Assembly: GCA_023433755.1 (NCBI GenBank)
Contig: JAEYUA010000253.1
Location: 1-11,173 of the forward strand
DNA: 11,173 bases
From: Bacteroidota bacterium
GTDB lineage: Bacteria; Bacteroidota; Bacteroidia; Chitinophagales; Chitinophagaceae
Direction: 5' to 3'
A model generated the notes under the pieces. That model was given only the letters and a program-made list of their open reading frames with translations. It had not been told where the DNA came from and searched no databases. Positions within the stretch are counted from its first letter, which is position 1, and every line of letters begins with the position of its first letter. Below, in pieces: positions 6,335 through 11,173 of the stretch. The position numbers and the translations under genes are program-made.

Positions 6335-6462
6335 AAAAAAATAGCCGGTAAGACGTTGAGCCGGTAAGTAGTTACGTTTAACTATGAAACTTACTTTTGA
6401 GCCTGTAGTAAGTTTCAAATCTGAAAAAATTACTTCCCGCCTTCCCGTCTCCCCGGCTATTT
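6335..6462. repeat. Palindromic element built of 8-nt repeats; possible bidirectional terminator
   Basis: The outer arms are perfect complements over 10 bp (6339-6348 with 6453-6462 counted from the AATAGCCGG side, outermost A/T at the ends). After a 2×2 mismatch AGACG (6351-6355) pairs with CGTCT (6446-6450), then AAGTA (6366-6370) with TACTT (6431-6435). The tip is a perfect 11-bp inverted repeat, 6385-6395 with 6407-6417. The left arm reads as 8-nt units CCGGTAAG, ACGTTGAG, CCGGTAAG (6345-6368) and the right arm as CTTCCCGC, CTTCCCGT, CTCCCCGG (6433-6456). On the - strand the outer arm runs into seven U's (A's at 6335-6341), so it could terminate the superoxide dismutase transcript; the + side is only moderately T-rich. 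It lies between two convergent genes, as expected for a shared terminator or a REP-like repeat. Confidence 0.6.
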
Positions 6463-6502
6463 ATCTTTGAATCGTTCTATCTCTGCGCTGTAAACAATCC
6501 GA

Positions 6503-6530
6503 CTTTGAATTTTGAACTATCAACTTTGAA
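6503..6530. repeat. Heptamer repeat tract of CTTTGAA type
   Basis: Four exact 7-nt steps: CTTTGAA, TTTTGAA, CTATCAA, CTTTGAA. An isolated fifth CTTTGAA lies at 6465-6471, out of phase. The tract stops 5 nt before the stop codon of the superoxide dismutase gene (whose last codon is at 6536 on the - strand). Such TTTGAAC-type short repeats occur between genes in Bacteroidota genomes as far as I know; the function is unknown. Confidence 0.6.
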
Positions 6531-6535
6531 CTGCC

Positions 6536-7135
6536 TCAAAGTGCAGAATATTTTTCTCCCACTTTTTTCCAGTTGATCACATTCCAGATTGCATTCAGGT
6601 AATCAGGTCTTTTATTCTGGTACTTCAGGTAATAAGCGTGCTCCCACACATCAATACCAAGAATTGGAGTTCCTTTTACTTCAGCCACATCCATCAGGGG
6701 ATTGTCCTGGTTGGGAGTGGACGTAACTTCCAGTTTTCCGTCTTTCACAATCAGCCATGCCCAGCCACTGCCGAAACGTGTGGCTCCGGCTGCATTCATT
6801 TTTTCTTTCAGTCCGTCAAGAGAACCAAAAGACTGGTTGATGGCCTCAGCCAGTTTGCCTGAAGGTGCACTGCTGCCAGTTCCAAGAATTTCCCAGAAAA
6901 GAGAATGGTTCCAGTGACCACCACCATTATTCCTGACTGCCGGAGAAATTTTTCCCGCGTTTGCGATCAGTTCTTCCAAAGATTTATTCTCATGCTCCGT
7001 GCCTGCTATTGCCTTGTTCAGATTATCTACATATGCCTGGTGATGTTTGCCATGATGGATCTGCATGGTCTGCGCATCTATATGAGGTTCCAGTGCATCA
7101 TGCGCATACGGTAACGAAGGAAGGGTAAAAGCCAT
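6536..7135 (-). CDS. Superoxide dismutase, Fe/Mn family (Mn-type residues)
   Basis: This 199-residue cytoplasmic enzyme converts superoxide to oxygen and hydrogen peroxide. All four metal ligands are visible: H27 in MQIHHGKHH, H77 in GGGHWNHSLFW, and D162 and H166 in DVWEHAYY. The second-sphere residues are of the manganese kind: G73 in the GGGHWNH segment and Q143 in STPNQDNPLM, where iron enzymes have a Gln in the former region and Ala or similar in the latter. Some Bacteroidota enzymes work with either metal, so the true metal is uncertain (sodA versus sodB naming is left open). The start MAFTLPSLPYAHDALEPHI is the family's usual N terminus. The gene diverges from susC and has a perfect -7 box 37 nt upstream of its ATG. 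No signal peptide is present. Confidence 0.97.
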   Translation of the reverse strand: MAFTLPSLPYAHDALEPHIDAQTMQIHHGKHHQAYVDNLNKAIAGTEHENKSLEELIANAGKISPAVRNNGGGHWNHSLFWEILGTGSSAPSGKLAEAINQSFGSLDGLKEKMNAAGATRFGSGWAWLIVKDGKLEVTSTPNQDNPLMDVAEVKGTPILGIDVWEHAYYLKYQNKRPDYLNAIWNVINWKKVGEKYSAL

Positions 7136-7172
7136 AACTGTTGTTTTATTGGTTAATCAATATGCTAAAGGG

Positions 7173-7180
7173 CAAATTTA
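7173..7180 (-). promoter_or_regulatory. Candidate -7 box of the superoxide dismutase gene
   Basis: Read on the - strand, this is TAAATTTG, a perfect TAnnTTTG match. It would give initiation near 7167 and a leader of about 32 nt. The nearest upstream TTG (7207-7209 on the - strand) is at 26 nt, longer than usual, and lies inside the inverted repeat at 7202-7243. Confidence 0.6.
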
Positions 7181-7201
7181 CACTATGTATCCCTGCTTCG
7201 G

Positions 7202-7243
7202 CTCATCAAAAAACAAACTTGCGTTTTTGCGGCTTTTGATGAG
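7202..7243. repeat. Perfect 10-bp inverted repeat in the divergent region
   Basis: CTCATCAAAA (7202-7211) and TTTTGATGAG (7234-7243) are perfect complements, 22 nt apart. The near arm reaches the -33 zone of the superoxide dismutase promoter, so it could be a regulator site. A hairpin is possible too, but no gene ends here that needs a terminator. Confidence 0.5.
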
Positions 7244-7271
7244 TTTCGTGTTTGATTTTGAAAAAAAACAA

Positions 7272-7312
7272 AACAATTTGCATTGTTGAGGCGTTTTTCT
7301 CCGTAATTTTTG
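7272..7312 (+). promoter_or_regulatory. Candidate susC promoter with overlapping inverted repeat
   Basis: TTG at 7283-7285 and TAATTTTTG at 7304-7312 (one base longer than the -7 consensus) are 18 nt apart. AACAAT (7272-7277) and ATTGTT (7282-7287) form a perfect inverted repeat with a 4-nt spacer that overlaps the -33 TTG, as an operator might. The leader would be about 80 nt. Confidence 0.35.
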
Positions 7313-7397
7313 CCGGAATTTGCAGCATACGGTAATCCTACCCACTCTATTTATTACCGCGACGATCATCAAACCATAACCCTTAAATATTGCTTGT

Positions 7398-10300
7398 ATG
7401 AAGAAAATCCTGCTTCTGGCATGGCTCATTTCCCTGTTTTCGATTACCCAGGCCTTCGCGCAATCACGCGAGATTACGGGAACAGTTACAGATGAGAAAG
7501 GAGAACCACTGCCTGCTGTTTCTGTTTTACAAAAAGGTACCAGCAATGGTGTAACTACCAATAACCGTGGTGTCTTTACCATTACCGTTACAGGCGCGAA
7601 CCCCGTGCTTGTAATTAGTTATTCAGGCCGCGCCACTCAGGAAATCATTGTGGGCACTGCCAGCACTTATAATGTGAGCCTTGGCAGTTCAGGGCCCATG
7701 TCCGAAGTGGTGGTAACAGCCCTGGGTATACGCAGAAACGAACGCTCACTTGGTTATTCCACACAGGAAGTAAGTGGTGATAACCTCACCCTTACCAAGG
7801 AACAGAACGTACTTGGATCACTCGCCGGTAAGATTGCCGGTGTGCAGGTGGTCGGTTCTTCCGGTGCCTCCATGGGGGGTACCCAGAAAATAAATATCAG
7901 GGGTATCAATTCTCTTACCGGCAGCAGTTCGCCGCTGATTGTAATCGACGGTACTCCCATTTCCAATTCAAACTTTTCAGGAAGTGCCAAAGCCGATTAT
8001 GGTAACCTGGCACAGGATATCAATCCTGAAGACATAGAATCCATTAACGTACTAAAAGGTCCCGCTGCCTCTGCGCTCTATGGTTTGCGCGGGCAGTACG
8101 GCGTGATCATGATCACGACCAAGAAAGGAAAGATGGGTGCGAAAAAAGTAAATGTGCAGGTCAACTCGGCGTTTTCCGTAGAGCGTGCCGGCAATTTTAT
8201 GCCGATGCAGAATCTTTATGGTGGTGGTGCCAGCCAGGTATGGAGAACGCTTCCCAACGGGCAGAAATATGTTGACATGGATGTGGATGAAAGCTGGGGA
8301 CCGAGAATGGATGGCACCCTTGCCCGAAGCATCTTCAGTTTCTATCCCCAGGATCCTGAATATGGACAACTGACTCCGTTTTTACCGCAACCGGATAATA
8401 TCAAAGATTTTTATGAAACGGGCTCTAATATCAACAATGGTGTTGTAGTTACCGGTGGCAATGAAAATTCTTCTTTCCGCTTGAGTTTTAATGATACACG
8501 TATCCAGGGTGTTGAACCCAACTCCTGGCTGAAAAGAAATAATTTTGGTTTGGGCGCCGGTCTTGACCTTACCTCCAAACTGAATGTTGCAGCCAATTTC
8601 AATTTTGCTACCAACAGCGCCCAGCGTCCTACACAAGGCTCCGAGTGGGGTGCCCGCTACATGGTACAATGGTTTCAGCGCAATGTTGATATCAACAGGT
8701 TGAAAGATTACAGGTATCCTGATGGTACCATCAAACAATGGAACCTCAGAAGGCCCAGTACCACTACCGGTGAAATCACCAACTTCGCTTCCAGGTATTG
8801 GGACAATCCTTATTTCGAAGCTTATGAAAATCTCAACAACGATAACCGCGACCGTTTCTTCGGCGATGTAGGATTGACTTATGAAGTGGTGCGTGGCTTA
8901 AAACTCAGTGGTTTTGTAAGAGGTGATATGTTTACCCAGAACATCGAGGAAAGACAGGCTTTTGGCGGTAGAAGAGTGCCTGCCTTCTCAAGTGGTAAAT
9001 TCCAGAACCGTGAACTGAACTACGAATTCCTTGGCTCATACAATAAAGGTTGGGGTGATTTTTCTCTCAATGCCAATATCGGGGCCAATATCTACAAGCG
9101 TAAATACAATTATCTCTCAATGGCAACAGTGGGTGGATTGTCTGCCCCTGGTTTCTATAATATCGATGCCTCTATTGACAGGCCTGCCACTTCATCTTAC
9201 CTCCTGAGAAAAGAGATCAGGAGTATGTATGGTATGGCTTCATTCGGTTACAAGAACACATATTTCATAGATGCTTCCATCAGGAATGATAATTCATCCA
9301 CACTTCCTGAAGCAAACAATTCCTACTGGTATCCTTCTCTTTCAGGAAGTTTTGTCTTTAGTGAAGTAATGGGATGGAAACCTTTGTCATTCGGTAAAGT
9401 AAGATTGAGTTATGCCAAAGCCGGTGCAGACCTGGATCCGTTCAGGACTTCCCCATTCTTTGGAATCGGAACCGTTTATTCCGGCACGAATACATTATTT
9501 GTGCCAGATGCATTGAACAACCCGAACATCGAACCTTCCTTCGCTCATTCTTATGAAGCAGGTATAGACCTGAAATTTTTCAACAACCGTCTTGGTGTGG
9601 ACTTCACTTATTATGAGCAAAAAAACAAAAACCAGATCATTGACCTGAATGTATCCGGTACCAGTGGATTCGGTGCCGCTATCATCAACGCTGGTTTGAT
9701 CAGTAATAAGGGTATTGAACTTACCCTGACAGGTTCACCTATCAGGACAAAAAATTTCAGTTGGGAATCTACCCTCAACCTGAGCCGCAACCGCAGCATG
9801 GTAGAAGAAATTGGCCCTGACATGAATGTTTATCCTTATGGTTCTACCACTTATTCCAGTGTCACTACCTATCTGAATGCTTATGTAGGCAAACCTTACG
9901 GAAGCCTCATCGGGCCAACTTACCAGCGCGATTCCGCTACAGGATTGATACTGCTCGATAATAACAATCTTCCTTTATGGACAACCTCAACGCATGATTT
10001 TGGTTCAGTGCTTCCTGATTATACCGGTGGTTTCCTGAATACTTTCCGCTTCTTTGGATTTGACCTTTCAGCGATGATCGATTTCCAGAAAGGTGGATTA
10101 TTCTTCAGCCGCTCACAAATGCTGGCAGTAAGAACAGGACAACACGAGATCACCGCAGCTATTAACGATAAGGGAAAGAATGTGCGTGAACCATTAGCAG
10201 ATGGCGGTGGTGTGAAAGTGGTAGGCATGAACGCCAATACCAAACAACCGGTAACCGCTTATGTGAATCCACAGACTTATTATGGTGTAACCGGTAGGAG

Positions 10301-10574
10301 GATTTATGATGACTGGCTGTACGAAGCATCTTACATCAAACTGCGTGAAGTACGCCTGGGCTACTCCTTCGGTAAAAATGTATTAGGCAGGCTGCCTTTC
10401 AATTCAGTGAACATTGCATTGATTGCCCGCAATCCAGCTATGCTCTGGCAGAAAGCACCAAAAGGTGTGGATCCTTCAGAGAATTCAACAGGTGCGCAGT
10501 CAGTAAGCTGGTTTGAATCAGGCCAGGCCAATACAGTGCGTTCTTATGGTATCAACTTAAACATCATCTTTTAA
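7398..10574 (+). CDS. SusC/RagA family TonB-linked outer-membrane transporter
   Basis: This 1058-residue outer-membrane channel forms a lidded uptake complex with its SusD partner, powered from the inner membrane by TonB. In order: a signal peptide (MKKILLLAWLISLFSITQAFA, cleavage before Q22); a carboxypeptidase-regulatory-like domain (about 25-100, ITGTVTDEKGEPLPAVSV); the SusC-specific segment SEVVVTALGIRRNERSLGYS, which includes the TonB-box region; a plug domain (about 120-245) with INIRGINSLTGSSSPLIVIDG and DIESINVLKGPAASALYG; then the large beta barrel, ending in a terminal phenylalanine (INLNIIF) as recognised by BamA. There is no N-terminal STN signalling domain, so control through an anti-sigma factor is not expected. 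A susD-like gene follows after 9 nt. The substrate cannot be deduced: no enzymes or regulator are visible. Confidence 0.96.
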   Translation: MKKILLLAWLISLFSITQAFAQSREITGTVTDEKGEPLPAVSVLQKGTSNGVTTNNRGVFTITVTGANPVLVISYSGRATQEIIVGTASTYNVSLGSSGPMSEVVVTALGIRRNERSLGYSTQEVSGDNLTLTKEQNVLGSLAGKIAGVQVVGSSGASMGGTQKINIRGINSLTGSSSPLIVIDGTPISNSNFSGSAKADYGNLAQDINPEDIESINVLKGPAASALYGLRGQYGVIMITTKKGKMGAKKVNVQVNSAFSVERAGNFMPMQNLYGGGASQVWRTLPNGQKYVDMDVDESWGPRMDGTLARSIFSFYPQDPEYGQLTPFLPQPDNIKDFYETGSNINNGVVVTGGNENSSFRLSFNDTRIQGVEPNSWLKRNNFGLGAGLDLTSKLNVAANFNFATNSAQRPTQGSEWGARYMVQWFQRNVDINRLKDYRYPDGTIKQWNLRRPSTTTGEITNFASRYWDNPYFEAYENLNNDNRDRFFGDVGLTYEVVRGLKLSGFVRGDMFTQNIEERQAFGGRRVPAFSSGKFQNRELNYEFLGSYNKGWGDFSLNANIGANIYKRKYNYLSMATVGGLSAPGFYNIDASIDRPATSSYLLRKEIRSMYGMASFGYKNTYFIDASIRNDNSSTLPEANNSYWYPSLSGSFVFSEVMGWKPLSFGKVRLSYAKAGADLDPFRTSPFFGIGTVYSGTNTLFVPDALNNPNIEPSFAHSYEAGIDLKFFNNRLGVDFTYYEQKNKNQIIDLNVSGTSGFGAAIINAGLISNKGIELTLTGSPIRTKNFSWESTLNLSRNRSMVEEIGPDMNVYPYGSTTYSSVTTYLNAYVGKPYGSLIGPTYQRDSATGLILLDNNNLPLWTTSTHDFGSVLPDYTGGFLNTFRFFGFDLSAMIDFQKGGLFFSRSQMLAVRTGQHEITAAINDKGKNVREPLADGGGVKVVGMNANTKQPVTAYVNPQTYYGVTGRRIYDDWLYEASYIKLREVRLGYSFGKNVLGRLPFNSVNIALIARNPAMLWQKAPKGVDPSENSTGAQSVSWFESGQANTVRSYGINLNIIF

Positions 10575-10583
10575 AAGAAGCCC

Positions 10584-11173
10584 ATGAAAAAGATATATCT
10601 GATAATGCTGCTTGCAGCCAGTCTGGTAACGGGCTGTAATAAATTCGATTCCGATATCAACAGGAATCCCAACCAGCCAAGCCAGGCATCTGCCGCGCAA
10701 TTGCTGGCCAATGCCATGTTATCATTACCCGGTCTGAGCTCTTCACCACAAGGTGAATTCATGGCCCAGTTCCTTGCCGAAACGCAATATGTAGGCGCCT
10801 CCTTATACCCGGAAGGCAGTACCAGTTTTTATGGCTGGTATACTGGTCCGCTGATGAATATTGAAACTGTGCTTACAGCAACAGACCTGAACCCCATGCC
10901 AACTGCCAACCAGGTTGCTGTGGCGAAAATTCTCAAAGCCTATTATTTCTGGAACATCACTGACCGCTGGGGTGATGTGCCTTTCTCCCAGGCATTAAAA
11001 GGCCAGGAAGATTTTACGCCTGAATACGACACACAGCAATCCATTTACAATGCCCTGTTCACCTTGCTGGATGAGGCCAATGCAGCGATCACCGCAGGTA
11101 CAATCGGTAGTGATATCATGTATAATGGAGACATGACCAAATGGAAGAAATTTGGCAACACCATTCACATGCT
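10584..11173 (+). CDS. SusD-like outer-membrane lipoprotein (SusD_2 type), 3' truncated by the window
   Basis: The frame runs from the ATG at 10584 to the window edge without a stop, giving 196 complete codons of a protein usually about 450-550 residues long. The signal peptide MKKIYLIMLLAASLVTGC ends in a lipobox with the acylated cysteine at C18, followed by NKFDSDINRNPNQPSQAS, the NPN motif typical of this family. Later segments are diagnostic: YFWNITDRWGDVPFSQALKG, YDTQQSIYNALFTLLDEA and MYNGDMTKWKKFGNTIHM. These resemble the SusD_2 subgroup more than classical SusD. SusD-like proteins sit on the cell surface as the substrate-binding lid of the SusC channel encoded 9 nt upstream; the two genes are clearly co-transcribed. 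Assignment is from visible motifs only, as the C-terminal half is missing. Confidence 0.93.
   Translation, partial: MKKIYLIMLLAASLVTGCNKFDSDINRNPNQPSQASAAQLLANAMLSLPGLSSSPQGEFMAQFLAETQYVGASLYPEGSTSFYGWYTGPLMNIETVLTATDLNPMPTANQVAVAKILKAYYFWNITDRWGDVPFSQALKGQEDFTPEYDTQQSIYNALFTLLDEANAAITAGTIGSDIMYNGDMTKWKKFGNTIHM

Noticed and set aside
6011..6418. 135-residue - strand open frame over the lipoprotein gene
   Set aside because: It has low-complexity Ser/Phe/Leu composition from reverse reading of Lys/Glu codons; the + strand has a real lipoprotein signal and the - frame does not.
7178..7582. 134-residue - strand open frame across the susC start
   Set aside because: It covers the superoxide dismutase -7 box, the inverted repeats and the susC signal peptide, and shows no family motif.
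1..11173. CRISPR array, tRNA or rRNA gene, transposase, phage or defence genes
   Set aside because: I saw no regularly spaced long direct repeats, no tRNA-like cloverleaf, no rRNA-like stretch, and no protein with transposase, integrase or defence motifs.

Overview
The window looks like a chromosomal segment from a Bacteroidota bacterium, most likely Chitinophagaceae or a close relative; the family-level guess is inference. The evidence is a SusC/SusD pair, the order BamA–OmpH–OmpH followed by murI, promoter -7 boxes of the Bacteroidota TAnnTTTG type, starts without clear Shine-Dalgarno sequences, and short intergenic heptamer and octamer repeats.

Left part (1-4469, all +): the C-terminal end of the outer-membrane assembly protein BamA, two OmpH/Skp-type periplasmic chaperones, and a strong rho-independent terminator. 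Next come a secreted 613-residue TPR protein and glutamate racemase MurI. The terminator, together with promoter-like boxes just before the TPR gene and murI, suggests three transcription units for envelope biogenesis. The murI box is so close to its ATG that a leaderless mRNA is predicted.

Middle part (4470-5534, all +): rpmH (L34), rnpA (RNase P protein) and yidD. This is the widely conserved L34/RNase P/YidD cluster. rpmH has a perfect -7 box, an approximately 100-nt leader and its own hairpin terminator, which separates it from the overlapping rnpA–yidD pair.

Accessory stretch (5535-6535): a 495-nt gap holding a candidate structured RNA (5746-5910) closed by a 20-bp helix, a small Cys-containing lipoprotein gene, and then a palindromic element built from 8-nt repeats (about 6335-6462) and a short 7-nt repeat tract. 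The structured RNA and the palindromic element share their outer sequences, so they may belong to one repeat family. This is the least explained part of the window.

Right part (6536-11173): an Mn-type superoxide dismutase on the - strand, diverging from a + strand SusC-type TonB-dependent transporter, which is followed 9 nt later by a SusD-like lipoprotein cut by the window edge. The 262-nt divergent region has two perfect inverted repeats near the predicted promoters. Together SusC and SusD would form an outer-membrane nutrient uptake complex. No degradative enzyme or regulator that would name its substrate is visible here.
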